DNA from: Pelodera strongyloides
Lineage: Eukaryota > Nematoda > Chromadorea > Rhabditida > Rhabditidae
Assembly: GCA_036852015.1 (NCBI GenBank)
Contig: JAANDG010000110.1
Span: 62,001 to 126,000 of the forward strand
Length of the DNA: 64,000 bases
Reading direction: 5' to 3'
Shown: positions 34,632 to 49,600 of the stretch, piece by piece
How positions within the stretch are numbered: the first letter of the stretch is position 1
Layout: every line of letters starts with the position of its first letter
Translations under genes and position numbers: made by a program
The notes under the pieces: model-generated
Seen by the model: only the letters and a program-made list of their open reading frames with translations
The model's database searches: none
What the model was told of the DNA's origin: nothing

Positions 34632-37600
34632 ATCTCTCTTCTCTCTCTCCCTGTCTCTCTCCTCTCTCTCGCTCCCTCTCTCTCTCTTCTCTCTCTCTAT
34701 CTCTCTCTGCTCACCTCTCTATTAATAATTCTGGCTGTCAGTTCATCACACTTCTCTGACAATGCAATGAAATCCCCGAAAGACGACATTCGATCAGCAC
34801 CTAAATATTCAAATTAATTTGTTTTAACAACATTTTAATCAACTGAAAATACCACCCTTTGACAAGCACTAAACTAACACGCGCGCGCCGAGGTGTCAAG
34901 TGTCAAAGTGTTCACCTACAAACTACAACATTCCGTAGTGTCTATACTGCATCAACTTCACATAGGGTTTTCAGTACGCGCGTTCTTGGTTTAGTACCAA
35001 TTTCGCAAACCGAAGAAGTGAACTTGTCGCGTCAACTAGTGAAACAAGATTTTTCTTTATTTTCTCCAACTGAAAAAGCAATTCCTAGAAGAAAACATAG
35101 GTAATTTCGGCAATAACACAGCACACAAGCCTGGTAACTACCGTAGTTCACTGCAAATCCACGCACACGCGCAAATACCATAAGCTGAACGTCGACTTCA
35201 CGCTCAAACTACCGTAGACCCACCAATTAGTGTAGTAATTCGTTGGAGTCGGACCCAATCGACCACCCAGTCCTGCTCTCAAACAGGTCAGTGCAACAAA
35301 GTGCATGCAGGTTAGGATAGAGACGTTAGGGTATACAATAGGAGTTAGGGTATACAATAGGAGGAGTTAGGGTATACGGTATAAAATTAGAGAAATGTTA
35401 GTCTCGATGGAGGAAATATGTAAATAATGTGAGCTGTGTACCCCGTTACTAACGAAACTAACGGTATGAGACATCATGAGTAGTGTAATGACCCAAATGA
35501 AGAAGTTAGACTAAAGATTCGATTTGAAAGCTACAGAATGACTCCTGAGTCCTGAGAGAACCCGCACTGGTGAACATGCAACGATACTGTAGTTTAATCA
35601 TACTGTAGTTTAATTAATTATTTTATATTGTAAATAAACGATAAAAAGATACTGTAGATAGTGTTTCCCATACTAAAAATGTGGATCTACAACTTTTGTA
35701 CTTTGATCCAGTAAGCTTTATTGGACGTGAACCATTTAAAGCGAAATACCGGCCGGTATTTGAAACGCATCGTGGACAAACTGAGTTCGCTTCAACTAAA
35801 CCATCTCTAACCGCTGATAAGGTAATTTTCATCCCTCCTCATTGTGAGCATTGTGCTTTCCCCCAATCATGCGCAGCCTATTCCATAGAACGGGAAAGGG
35901 CCATTGCAAAATCAGGCGGACGACGCACATCCCTTGTGACCCAGGGTCATTATTCTGAAGAGAATTACTCTAGTTCCTCATTTCATTTAGTTGAGAGTTC
36001 GTTTGGTCCAATGACTACTCATGTGTCCCGGTCTAACGCAAACCTTTCTGTGCGCGGCTACGTCGCTCAGCTATCGTCAGACTCTCGCTAGGTGCTCGCG
36101 AGTTAAATGACTCTTCTTTCCATAGAAAATACTTTCGCAAGAATTTGGCAGGGTGAAAGTGGAGCTCCTGGCCTTGCGTCCTTTAGCTTTATCTAGTGTG
36201 CGCCAAATTCTCGCCGCGCACCACCCGAGTTTCATCCGTCCCAGACCCCCCCCCCCCCTTCGTCCGGTCCTCGTAACTCTATCTCCCCTACCCCATTCTC
36301 TTTAGTTGAAGCGCGTCAGCTCATGAAACCACGGCGAAATAGTCGTAAAGTTGGAGGGGATGGGACGACACCGAAAACGATGCGGAAAAATTGGAAATTG
36401 CAAAAAAAAAGGGAAAACGAGTTAGCAAGCAAAATTCTCTTTTAAAGACCAGTGCGTCATTAAGTCTGGGATGTGCGCAAGCAAAAACGCGTTTTTTGCA
36501 GGCTGAGGGGTTTTTACTTGTGTAATGGGGCAAACTACATACAGTGGCATAGATCATGGATAGAGTAGGATAGTCCAAATGTGCATGTTAGAGAAAAATA
36601 GTGAGAGAAAGCATGCTGTGAGAGTTACCCCAAATTAGTTCAATATAGTATGCCCATGTGTTATCGAATGCTTTTTTAAATGTGATATGATGAAGATTCC
36701 ATACAATAGTATACACACGAGCACTGCATACTGAGAAAGTTTTATCATATTGATTTTTCGTGAGCCTGATCCTTTAGTGCAAAATGGGCAAGTGGTTGTA
36801 AACAGGGTTTTAAACTATGGGTTATCGCTGTTAAGGCTAAGGATACCTCTTGCTCTGGCGTAAGCTGCGGCTAGGGAGGGCTTCTTAGGGTCGAGGTTGA
36901 GGTCGGCCACCATGCAAGCCTGACACTCCGAGTCGTTGAGGGGCACTCCGATCGCAGCTCCTGAACAAAACTAATATCATGCTGGATACAATTTCATAAT
37001 ATCGTATCTACTCATAATATTGCTTATTTGAAGATAAACTAGTGCATTCATTATTAACAGAACATAATCTAACTACGGTTTGTTCAAAGGAATATAGAAA
37101 CGAATCAAAACCCTTAGTATACGGTATACAGTATTTTCCCATAAAAAAACCCACAGTCGAACAACCTGTCATGAGCCCATTGAATGTGGTACCCTCTGTT
37201 AATAATCCTATATACTATTGTTTAGAAAATGAGCATTCATCGGTAGGTCATATATTCTACTTATGTTACGTTACTTATGCTTAAATGTTTAAATGTTTAT
37301 TAGAAAGAAAATCCCATACCTGCAGGAGAAACATGCTTGAATGAAGCGGCAGCTGGCAGTTTTGTAGCTTCGGTGAGTTCCTAAAGAACACTTTTATTTC
37401 TAACAAGAAATAAAAAGTAATTTACTCAAACCAAATGAACAGTATTTCTAATAAAATTGTAGTCGTTTTTGGTTGTTAGCCAAATGCATTTGACAGATTT
37501 TTGACAGATTTTTCTTAACTTATATTATCACATTATTTCCTGTTTCAATTTTTTCGTTCTTATAAAGATGCCAAGTGATGTCTTATGTAAAAGATTAAAA

Positions 37601-40600
37601 ACCGAAAATCGCCGAAACATTTAACGCGTCAGAGCGAAAAGCGTAAAATATAAACAAAAATCATTGCACATATTAAAAAGATTAATGGGAAACACTCGGA
37701 AATAACTATTAAAAGACAACAATGAGAATGAGGAAGTCTTTTCCACTAATATTTCGCCAAAGTAAACCGGAATTTTCGGAACAGTGAAAACCGTTTCCCA
37801 ATCGTAAGGACACTGGTGAACCTCCGCGCCATCGCCGCGCACAAAATAAGGGGCCGCCGCTGGTGCGCGGCGCACCCCCACTATGGTGCGCGGCGGATGT
37901 GCCACAACTGTTCTATTTCACTTGGCGCATCTGCGGCATACCATTTAAGGTAAGGCGAGGCAGTTGCGCCAGTGGTGCGCCGCATGTGCGCCATGGGCGC
38001 GCCATATGGTGTTAGCGCAACACTGTCGCCCCTGCCCCGTACCCTAGAGATGTTGCGCCGCGCCTCTGTGTCACCCTGTTTTCGTGCACTGCGCTGGCGC
38101 GGAGTTTAGTTGTCGTTGAGCTAAAAACTAACGATGCCCTCGAGATCGCGTAATTTTACATATACTCGTTTATTGATTTAATTAATTGACTTATTCTTCT
38201 TAATTATGTTGATTTATTTTGCTAATTACCTTGACCAATTGCCATCCATTGAGTGCGTCGAGTATGTTAATGTATCCAGGCGAGCCATTGAGCACTAAAA
38301 GGTGTTTTAAAATTCATATCATCTATTAAATACTCCACAAGATGTTAAAAAATAACAGTTCGAAAACACTCACCAGGACGTACGTAACCAAAAAATATAA
38401 ACGCTACATAAGCAAGCGTGAAACTGTAAGAAGCGTCACAGTACGCAAAATTAATAAACAAACAAAATCACATCACTGTATAAAAAACGGTATTGGTTTC
38501 ATGATACAAACTTGCTGTTGAAATGAGTTAATGTTCCTAATTCATGATAATAAGATAATAAATAAAATCAAGAAATATGACATGAGAAATTTTGAATCAC
38601 AGTATGATGATTTCTTGCGGAGCTTATGACCAACTATTTGATTTATGGGGTCTCCAAGTATCCCAAAATTCGGTGTGATTCTGTCAATACTACCGTATTT
38701 CGCACGAAACCTGCATATATGTAAAAAAAAAATTCTCGTGTAGTTCCATCCTAATAGTGTAAATTTTCACCATCCCCATTATATTTTTTTCCATTTCAAC
38801 AACAAGTTCGTAGTATAAAGAAGACAAATTAGTATACCAAAAAAAAGAAGATAAAAATGGTATATACCCTTCAAAGTTGGTGTGCTCCGCACCTTTGGAG
38901 CTGGTACAGTCCGAGCTCTTTTAGGGGCTACAGCTACACAGTGGGAAAGAGGCAGATTATTATCATTGTAAGTTATAATAATCTTTGTTTATAATAAACC
39001 TGTTAATAATAAGAAAGACAGAACAGAGGAACACAGAAGAATATGGGCGTTGGTTAGTTTTCACTAGTATTCAAGAAGGCAAATGATACATCCGCCACTT
39101 TTGTTTGAAAAATATTGCTCACACTTGGGAGGTTAATTTCACAAACCTTTCAATGGCATTTGCTCTTCAATGGAGAATAGCTCTGCGTCGGCTTTCTGAT
39201 GAGGATTGGTACCTTAAATATGAAAGGATAAAATAACTATCCATTCTGGCCCCATAATCAGGCAATTTTTAGCTTGACGACGAGTCTACTTAACGATGAG
39301 TTCTAAGCCTAAGCCTCTGCCTAAGCGACCTCTATGGAACAACTCATAAGCTTTGAACTTTTGAACGCTAAGTTGCTCCACAATAAAGGAGCATGCATTT
39401 GAAGCGTAAACTATTTTTGATACTACAGCTGAGTGTTCTAGATAAGCCGATAGTCGAAGATTATAATTGAATCGTGAAATATCAAGTGATACTCCACAAC
39501 CTACCGTATCTAAGTGGTAGACAGCGTTCTCCGTTGCCAACAAAAGTCCTTCTCATATAACCAGAAATACTCTCGTCGTAAGAAGTGGTGTGCTCGAAGG
39601 CCTGCAAAACAATTTTGTTTTTGTTAATATTTACGATTACTACCTTCCTACCCAGGGAGACACATCTCGGTTCCCTCCGGGGCACTCTACCCACTATTTA
39701 TCCTATTCTCTCCATTCCTAGGTACAACTACCCAGGGAAACGATCCCTGCTCACTTATATTCGGAAATCTCTCCCTAGGGAGGATATAAGTTCTCCCTCC
39801 CCTCCCGAGGTAAACCTTCCAGGGAGAACCAATGAGCCCACCTTGCCCAATACCTAAGCAGAGCACCAGAATCTGAACCCTCCTTATACGTAAACAGAAA
39901 TATTTATTCGGGAATCATATAGCACACCGAATCCCAACTCCTCATGCTTTCCACGTTTGCCGTGCATTCATGCACACATGTTTCCTTCAGTTGCCTAATT
40001 CTATTCGTCCCATAAAACCAGAAGCTTCTCCTCATTTCCGTTATAGTTTATCGGAGCAGAAAATACCATTTCCGGAATTTCCGAATGAACAAGTTTGTGT
40101 GGAGAAAAAAGAAAGGGGAAATAAATAAGTCAACTTCGGTTTATGTGAATATATATGAAGAATGATTTCTATTATGGGAAAAGGAAGCAAAATATGGGGT
40201 TGGGAAACCAAAAATTTAAAATCCAACGGTTTTAGTGGAAGAGAAGGCAAAATGGAAAAGAAATATTTTTTATAATATTATTTTTTATTTTTATTTTTTA
40301 TGAGCTATATAACTTTCAGATAAGTATCATCAGCATGTGATAACTATACATACAATAACTATCACATCTCCTTTCCTTTCTTCCCCTAATCGTACTTTGG
40401 TCTCTAACTTGACAACGGAAATGCGGAAGTACCTCTGTAGTTATATTAAAGTTGGCCTCTTGAACCCAGTTGCAATTCTCACTAATTAAATAAATTTCAT
40501 TTCACGGAAAGAAATCACTTTTGACAGGTCATTTAAGAGTTTCTCTGTTAGATAAGTGACATTCACAAACTTTTACTGAATAGTTTTTTAAACTACATAC

Positions 40601-43600
40601 CTTTTCAACTTACTTTCTCTCTTCCTCGTTCTCTCTCTCTCTAGCTCTCTCTCCCTCTCTCTCATTATATAACTAATCAAACAAATAAGTTTAAAAACAA
40701 AGAAGCTTGACAATAATATTTGTTGGTATCTAAAGTATGTTACTACAAATTTCCAAAAAGTTTCCACAAAAACCTCATTTCGGCCCGCTTATTCGGCACA
40801 TGGTCAAAGAGTGTTTGTTTTTATCGCCCCCAATTGGGTTTCAAATAACAAAATGTCGTGAAAATAGTTATTTTTTTTTTGAAAATATAAAAATTTCCGC
40901 TGGAGAATGTTTTGGAAACAATTATAAAATATCGCTAATGGTGAAACGAACGCCCAAACCCCAAACCAAGATCAAATTACACTGAAAATTACGATAATAA
41001 TATGAAAATTTGATTTCAAAATTTGGGAGTTTTATAGAAACTAGTGGATCTTTTTTGATTTCCATACCACATACTGTGCACAATGAAGGATATGGTAAAT
41101 TTTCTCATCTGAAAGTATCAGTGGCACGAAGGAAAGTTTTTGGTTTTCCCGCTAATAGTCTGAACTATATGGCAGAAGTTGCAAATATAATCCCAGTCCA
41201 CAGTGTTATTTCATAAGGGAAAGACGTTCAGCTTCTAAATTAATTATCTAATTACCTTTGAGTAATTAGCCGATTGTGGTCGGTGTAATCGTTCAAATAA
41301 CCTTGACGAAGACTGGGATCTTGGTTTGCCGTCATCGTCGGCAAAATTCTGATGTTTCCATTTCCAAGCCATTGAAGATATGCGTGACATTTTGGGAGTT
41401 GGAGTAGTTAATTAGATTTGAAATATTCAGAAGCTCTATCGAATAATACAGTGAATCTCACTGAGAATAGGAATACTTCAGATACCCGGTTGGTAATCGA
41501 CCCGAAAATATTCGTAAGTAGAGTGATAGAGTAGCTAATGGAGCTGGTCCGCCCTGATTTTATGAATATGTAGATAAGTCAAACTTTGACCATGTCTATC
41601 TATGGCGATTCGAGTTACTGTGTGTATAAGGTCGAAGTTCAATGCAGAAGTACCAAACCTTGAGCTAAAGTATAAGAGTTTAGTTCCAAAAGTGTTAGTG
41701 TCTAGAACTGTGCAACAGCCCGACAAAGTGAGTGTGTATGGGATACTAAAAGATTGGGTCGACACCAGAAGGGACCCAACGGGGGGAGACTCCCGAGTAA
41801 CGGGAGGAGAGGCGGGACTCGCGCCCCGGAAGCAGAAACTTTTATTTACTTTATTTATTAGTTATTTAAATATTAAATAATAAGTGAAACATACTAAGAG
41901 CAGATAAGATATGCTGGTATTCTTAGACCCAATTAAGATCGGTGTAGTTTATTTATTTATTACGTATTAGCGTAGAACTTGGGCTTGGGGCACAAACACC
42001 AACTAACAGAAAGGTAGCTAGAAAAAGAAAAGGTGTTCTAATCTAAAGGTTCTAAAGTTTTCAGCTTTTGTCTATTAGAATACGGTGAAATTTGATGTCA
42101 GGTTTTATGAACTGTGGTTATGGGATAATGAACCCTCAGAATAAACTCAATATTTTTATCAAATATCAAAAATTCAAGTACCTTGAAATAATCACGACGT
42201 TCGCTAACTTATTCTTTTATGTTCCTTTTCTGATCAATTCTACTGCATCCCTATATATTTCCTCTGTATTTCCCTAATAGAATATTCAATTGTCCGTGTA
42301 AACAAAAATGCTGAATTCAATGTGAATTTTGCATGGCGAGGATGAATAAATGTCTCCCCGCAAATATTAATATTTATTTCCGTTTTGACGTAGTCGAGAC
42401 CAGAAATTTGACCCAATTTATGATATTTCTATTTACTGGAAAGTGCAGAGGAAGCAACTTGTTTTTGTTTACTTTTTTAGAGCGTTAAAGGGACAGGCCC
42501 ATCAAAATAAACGCATATTTACGATTTCATGTTATTGTTTATTAGCAGCGTTTATTACAATACATACACACTAATTTTTATCCACATTCACCCCGGGGAA
42601 CTTTTTTGCGACTGCGACGAGCCCAACTCATAAGGGTACCGTAGTTGCATCAAATAAGTCTTAAAGGGAATGTCAAGCCGGTTTTGCATGTTGGGCTCAA
42701 AAAAAAGCTTGCGTTTTGAAGGTAAGGAAAGTGAAAATAAAAATAAACAAAAACTTTCATGTAAGAAGAAAAACAATTTCAAACACCTCCAAAAAACTCC
42801 TTCAGTATGGGATTCGAGTCGTGTGGACAAAATCAGAACTATTCTCTGCCGCAGGACCGTTTGCTGTTAGACAGCAAAGAAAAAGAGGAGGGCGCGAGAG
42901 AAATTTGTTTAAGTCAGCAAAGAAAAAGAGGAGAGCGCGAGAGAAATTGTGTAAACTACGGTAGCTGTGACAGCGTGTTATAGAATATCTGTGAATCAGG
43001 CTTGACATTCGCTTTAATAATTATTTTACTTCGCGTATGTTATAACACAGTTACAAAACTATGCATGAGAGAGTATGCTCAATAAAGAGGTGCCAGAGGA
43101 AAAACCGAGAGAGCAGACAACCAGAGCGGATAGACAACGAGAGGAAGGGCCAGGCAACGGTATACATTTGCGGATCCGCTCGTTCGAAAAAGTTCCCAGG
43201 GGCGAATGCCGATAAAATTTGGTTTGCATATATCGTAATAAACACTTTTAATAAAAATTAAGACGAAATCGTGAATATAGGTTTACTTTGATGGGCCTGT
43301 CCCTTTAATCGGAATATGGAAACAGGACAAATTATGCCCAAATTCTTTGTGAATTGTGAGACTTTCAGGTTAACACTCACTGGTGTAACTCCGCGCAAAC
43401 GCCGCTAAAAAAAGGGTCCGCCATAGAGGAGCGGCACACCCCCTGGGAACGAGAAAATAATTAAGTACTTCGGCGCACCTACGGCACACGTCTTGGAGGG
43501 CTCCAGGTTCACCAAAAACCTTCCTCACCGCCAGCCAATTTTTACGTTATTTGAGTTTTTAGCATAGAAATCCAATGTTGATAATCATAATCATAGATAT

Positions 43601-46600
43601 GTAAGTGGTGGAGGTAATTTGGAGGACTTGACCCCTCTACTCTGGTTAAGTTTATTTCATTTATGTTCTTTATTTGTCATTTCATGATGTTGTAAATACA
43701 CGTCCACATAATCACCAAGGAAGATCATCTAAATTATTCTTGACTTGTTTGTGCATGTTTCTGGCTTGTCTCCCACGTGCTGCTTCAGGCATAATTAATC
43801 CCAAATTTGCATATTCTCCTAGGATAAGCTCTGGTCATCAACTTAAAAATTAATTATGTGAGAATATTTGGTCTCGCCCTGCACAACTCTGCATGTTAAT
43901 TGAAGCAATTCAAGTTCAAATAAACTCCAAAAAGGATTTGGAGTCTTCTACAAACGACCAACTTAAATTTAAACGCGGGGTTTAATTTAATCCATAACGA
44001 GTGTTTTGAGTCTTACCTTAGCTTAGGAGTATGGTGGTGAACGCTCAAAAAGATTATATATTATTAGTAATAAACTGTCGAATATTAAGTCACCTAACTA
44101 TTAGGTGGCCAACAAACCGTACTTAAAAATAGATAAAATTCGAATTGTGTCTTATTATATGCAAAATTAAAATTTTGCCAGCAATTATTGTTTGTGGATA
44201 ATTATAGAAAAGATCACCGTCTAGAGAACGATTATTTCGACTATATATGACTATAAATTTCCAGTCCATTTCTTACTGATTTGAAGTTTTTACGGTGTCA
44301 GAAGTAAACGTCTCATACGTAAAATGACTAATGATCCATCAAACATTATACCTTAGAAAACACTTTACCCCTTTTGGTCTTTGGGACTAAAACACTAAAA
44401 ACATGGCCCGGTCAACAGCTACTTTGCATACTAAATGAAGAAATTTCGTGATGAAAACGCAATTCATAACTACTTCAATTCATAACACATAAATTCAATG
44501 ATCTTTGAGAGGGAGAGAGAGAGAGACAGACAGAGATAGAGATGGACAGAGACAGAGAGAAGGAGAGAGAGAAGGAGAGAGACAGAGAGAGAGAGCGAAG
44601 GAGAGGCAGAGAGAGATATAGAGAGACTACAGAAAAATAATGTAATATATCAACTAAGCATGTATAAATAAAACACATTCGGGAAATCCAGTTAGGAGAT
44701 AATAAATTCAATTTGAAGATATGTACTTGGAAAGCTTCAGAAATCAGGAAGATCATATGACCAAAGAATTCCCCCGAAAAGGAAAGTAAATAGAGTGCAT
44801 ATATATAAAATCTAATAAACAACATAACACCGAAAGAAAATAAAAGTAAAAAGATTCGATTCTTCTTCAGCTAAGACGTGAAGGTAAAAAGTACTCGTTC
44901 ATTACCCGAGGAACTCGAGATTTCTTACCATCAATTAGCATAATTTAAAAGAAATAAGTGTAAAATATGTTACCATACCTTAAGAGCCAGAAGCCTCCTT
45001 CCTGCTTCCGAGACACCACCGGTTTTGAGCTGAAAACACCATAGTTTAGTTTTGCTTTGTTTTAAGTTTCATATCTCGGTGCAGTAGTAGTAATTAACTA
45101 AATTACTGAACAAAATTTAGATCCTCTTAACATCTTCCAATTACATTACACAAGCAATTAACGCAACCAGATTATAGTAGTTTACATCAATTAGTTTATA
45201 ACTTTGTATAAAAAATAATGGAATAGAAAACGAAGAAATTTTGGGGTGAGGCAGAGGAGGCACTTAGAACTTTAGAAATCTCATCTAGTTCTAGTCTAAA
45301 AGTCTAGTGTCCAAAGTGAAATGAAAGAAGATGAAAGTATAAGATAAAGAATAGTTTCTGAAAAGGCGCTTGGTTAATCTATATAATAGGCCAATTCAGG
45401 TTTAGTACAGTAGATTTGAAACCTTTACTCTATGGGTCCGCTTCTTATTTTGCGTACACTTCTACGGTTACAATTGTACTTTGTACTTTGGTCACTTCAA
45501 TGGTACAAACGAGGGTTTGGTACAAATGAAGATGTTCCTTTAAAAACCCATGCTAAAGACAGACTCACAGTTTCCATGGGTAAAATTGTATCCATTTACG
45601 TGAAGGAACAGAAATACTCAATGAAGGTTTGAATAGGATGATTAATAGAACATTTGAATCAAAATCTCAGCAATTATGTGTAAGTTCTTGCCGACAATTC
45701 GTTATTTTTGAATGAAAATGACAATATAAATGGAAATAGACCGTGGACACCGCCTCCTCAGAATACAACGAAAACAACGGAACATCAAAAATTCATGAGG
45801 GAGAAAAAATGGAAAGAGATGTGGAAAAAGAACTGTTGAAATTCCTAGGGCAAAAGTAAGTCCGATAAATTTTCATCAAGCACCTTGTAATCCTGTCATA
45901 TTAATTGTACTACCAAGTACTACAGTAAACTAAACTACCTAGTGGTTCATCTGAGCGATTTGACCAAAAAGGCCACAGTTTGCACTATATAAGGACATGT
46001 TCTGCTTGTCCCCTAATGTCGTATATTATTCAAAAACAACCCCTCTACCGGATGTATAGTCCTTATGAGTCGTGCAGGAAAAGTCAACAATGTGCATCGG
46101 TACGTGAAATTGCAAACTGGTACAGAATATCTTGTTTTTGTACTGATCACTTAGAACATTTTTGGGAATTATGGCTATTTTTGCAAGCTTCCCTTTGTTA
46201 TCCACTATCCACTAATGGTCACCGGAACTACACTTTATGATTCCGATAAACAGGTGTTTACGTTCGGAACCAGAAAAACGTCATTAGTTCATCCGCGTCC
46301 AGCCAGGTTAGGGTTATACCACTCTAATGTTGGCTAAAACGCGAAGCTCTGCGCAGCCGCCGCACAAAAAGGCAGTTTCTAAGGTCACAGGTTGTGCCAG
46401 AGCTGCGCGAAAGCTAGACAATCCAGTTAGCGTGCCTATGGCGCACCTGCTGCGTGCCTTTGCATAGGATTATAAAACTGATTTGTAAAGATACGAATGT
46501 ACGAATCAGAACTAATGCGCAAAAAAGTAGCACCTCTTGCACAGTTTGGCATCTTCTGAATAGAGCTCTCTTTGGCAGATTTGGCAGTGAATTCAGTCGA

Positions 46601-49600
46601 TTAGTGTGCAATTGACCGTTATTCATCCTCACTTTTAATTGCCTCACCAACAATTAATCGGAGATTTCTTTGGGAATAAGTGGTACTTCAGAAGAGAAGA
46701 ATGAATACAGAAAACTCAAGCAACGCAATCAACCTTTGCACCGAACCAACGATGCAAGCAGGTTTTAATTGCTTTGAAATAGTACGAAATATAATAGAAC
46801 TTGAAATTACTGTAGAAAGGTATCAGTGTAGAACTTGGAAATATTTTTCTTGTTCTACGGAATTCAATACAGAAATTTTGTGAATATACAGAAAATATCT
46901 GAAATATCTAGTGTTGGTATGTTTTAGTTTCAAACTATGGTTTCATATCTCGATATCACAGTATGAATATAGAATATAGACGCAATGACGAACTGGGCAA
47001 ACGTTCCCAGCGAACTTGCCTCTCGGAAGCTCCCAGAATACAAAGTTTCCCGGTTTAAGTTCAAGTTGAGATTCCGACTACCTCTCCCTTTCTTCAATGA
47101 AACCCAATTCAATTCATTGCGGAAAATGACGTTTAGATGGAGAGGGAAGAAGAGATGCAGAGTGAGAGGGAGGGAGACTAGAATTAGAGAACAAGGGTGA
47201 AGAGGAAATTAGAGGGAAAAGAGAAAAACAGGGTTTGTTTTATTAACTTTGAACCTGATGGTCTGTAGGTCGACAACTACTAACTCGAGCATAAATGCAA
47301 ATGAAATATATGATTGATTTGGGATGAAGCATAGAGTCTCAAAGCCGAACAACTCATTGAGTTTAAAATCTGTAATTTACAATAAAAGTTAACATAATAG
47401 AAAAACTTTCAAGCCTTTAAACAAAGCAAAGCACCTTTGCAGGATTTTACAAAAAGGAGTGACCCTGTGAAAATCATACGACATCTTCTTGGGGAACAAT
47501 TATTCTAGATCTAGAGACTTAATTTCCGTTTTAGTCAAAATGTTTGTACGGAAGTTTGTTAGGTCAGCCGTCAGCAGGGAAAACAATTGAAACCAAAAAT
47601 TTGGTTTAGATATTAACGCAATTTTGGGGACATGATGTGAAATAAGAGTCAATATAAAACATAAGCAATTGTAATGTAGTTGTGTAGAAAAAGTTCTACC
47701 CCTTTGCAAACCATAAAATACATTCCGGCTCGCCGACAACTTTGTAATTTGTTTAAAGTCTTCTGTAATTACCTGAGCAATTGCCTCGGGGTAGTCCTTG
47801 GGATCACATAGAACCGTAACACGTTCGCAATTCTTAGCACCGGCACGTAGAAGGGTCACGCCTGTAAGGTAGGATAATAAGAATATATACTTGTAAAGCG
47901 TAACAATGTTTAATCGATAACAAATTTACGCAAAATATGTTCAGAAGAGTTTTGAGAAAAGAAACTTTTAGACAAATGTGGACTTAAAAAGGGGAACAGT
48001 GAAAAATAATCAGAAAATCTTGTTGCGATGCCCCAAGGGACAGATCGGTTAAAAAGCGTGGGTAATATCATCACTGTGGGCGTTTCACTAGCTTTTCATT
48101 CACCAGTGGAAAGTAACATATTTGGACATACAGATTGTTTTATTTTCTGAATGTTTTCAAATACCAACTACTTTGTTTAGAAACGACAACTAACTATAAA
48201 TTGTGATTATATATATGAAAGCTGGATAGATGATCGGGGCATGGTTTAGTTGCAACACCACAAAGAAAATTCGGTTGTGCGCCGCGCACTCTGGGCACAA
48301 ATTTTTTTGGAAATCCGCAATCCGCTGCAAAAACTGCGCGGGAACATCACATAGTTTCGTCGCCTTGAAATGCTCGAAAATGGAACACTAGCACAAATTT
48401 CGTGTATAAACTACTATATGAAACTAATAACGATGTAATTTGCGCGGAGGTTATTTCAAAGGCACAAAAATGATCTGAGGCTCTATGCTCTATGTGGTAT
48501 ATTTGCGCCATTTTTTGGGAGAATCCATTATAACATCGAGTAAGAGAGTGAAGTGATATAAGGGTGTTTGGAATATTCATTGGGGAACAATAATTCAGAT
48601 TCCGACACTCCAACTTGTGGAGGCAAATGGAAAAAGAAGATAAAAGAGGATGATCATCAGACTTCAGAAAGAAAGAAAACACATAGTTCAACTCTCTTTT
48701 GAAAAGAAGTGTTCAACTCTCTTTTGAAAGACAAAAGCCGAAAAAACCTTGACAAAATCTGATAGAAAACTGAGAATTAGGAAAATCTTCACATATTTAT
48801 ATTTTCGTTTAAAAGGACAGACACTTGACAAAACATGATTTCTGTCCGCTATGTTGAGAACTCAATTTGCATTTCAAGCAGTTAACAATCTATTCTGGCC
48901 AAACAAATTTCCATCATACAAATTAGCAACTCCTTACCACCAATGTCGATATTCTCGATGGCGTGCTCAATGCTACATTCGGGTCTGGATACGGTAGCGC
49001 GAAAGGGATATAGATTGCACACCACTACGGAGACCAGAGAGAGATGGTGCTTCTGTAAAAGATACTTTTTATTAATAAACACCAGTGGCGTCAAAGAGCA
49101 GAGAACCACCAATTCTTCTGCTAGGCGTTCTTCACAAGTTTACAGGTGTTAAATTCCATGAGACAGTAAAAAAGATAGCCTTATCAAAGTAGGTTAAAAA
49201 CCAATTTTAAATTTTTTGGAAATAAACAGAAGACGGAAATTAAATAGCTAGAAGATGACGGGAACATCTCCCCCCGCCTTTTGGCTTCATATTTTCTCCC
49301 GGGGGAATATTTGTCATTGGGAAAACTTTAAAGGGAAAGGCGTTTCACACACGGTAGAAGAAGGCACATGTCACAGCAACAAACAGCACATCGCTCTTTC
49401 AGCGCAAACAAAAAAAAGTCCCGGAAGTTTTGTAAAACGTTTTTTTACCGCCCACATGTATTATTGGCGACAGAGTGAGAGATTGGTATGGGCGTATGGG
49501 GATAGCTAATTACAATAAAAGTTTACCAATTCCAAATAATTATATCCCTCTGACCTTGTAGGTCCTCCTATCCATCTCTCTCTGCTGCCTCTCTCTCTCT

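Larger units (their letters stand above)
39602..44978. other. ATIC 5.4-kb intron
   Basis: Holds the nested TTAA elements at 42485-43308, a family G fragment at 43388-43505 and a GA tract at 44505-44630. No host exon is recognised on either strand elsewhere in it. Confidence 0.5.

Noticed and set aside
34243..34817. Ser/Leu-rich frames of 93-129 codons
   Set aside because: They are translations of the CT microsatellite next to ATIC exons.
35326..35390. Repeated GTTAGGGTATAC, telomere-like TTAGGG
   Set aside because: Only three spaced copies with a 17-22 bp period; a local tandem duplication, not a telomeric array.
41745..41840. GC-rich stretch with GGCGCGAGTCCCGCC on the minus strand, resembling a tRNA B box
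   Set aside because: No A box, acceptor stem or cloverleaf could be paired.
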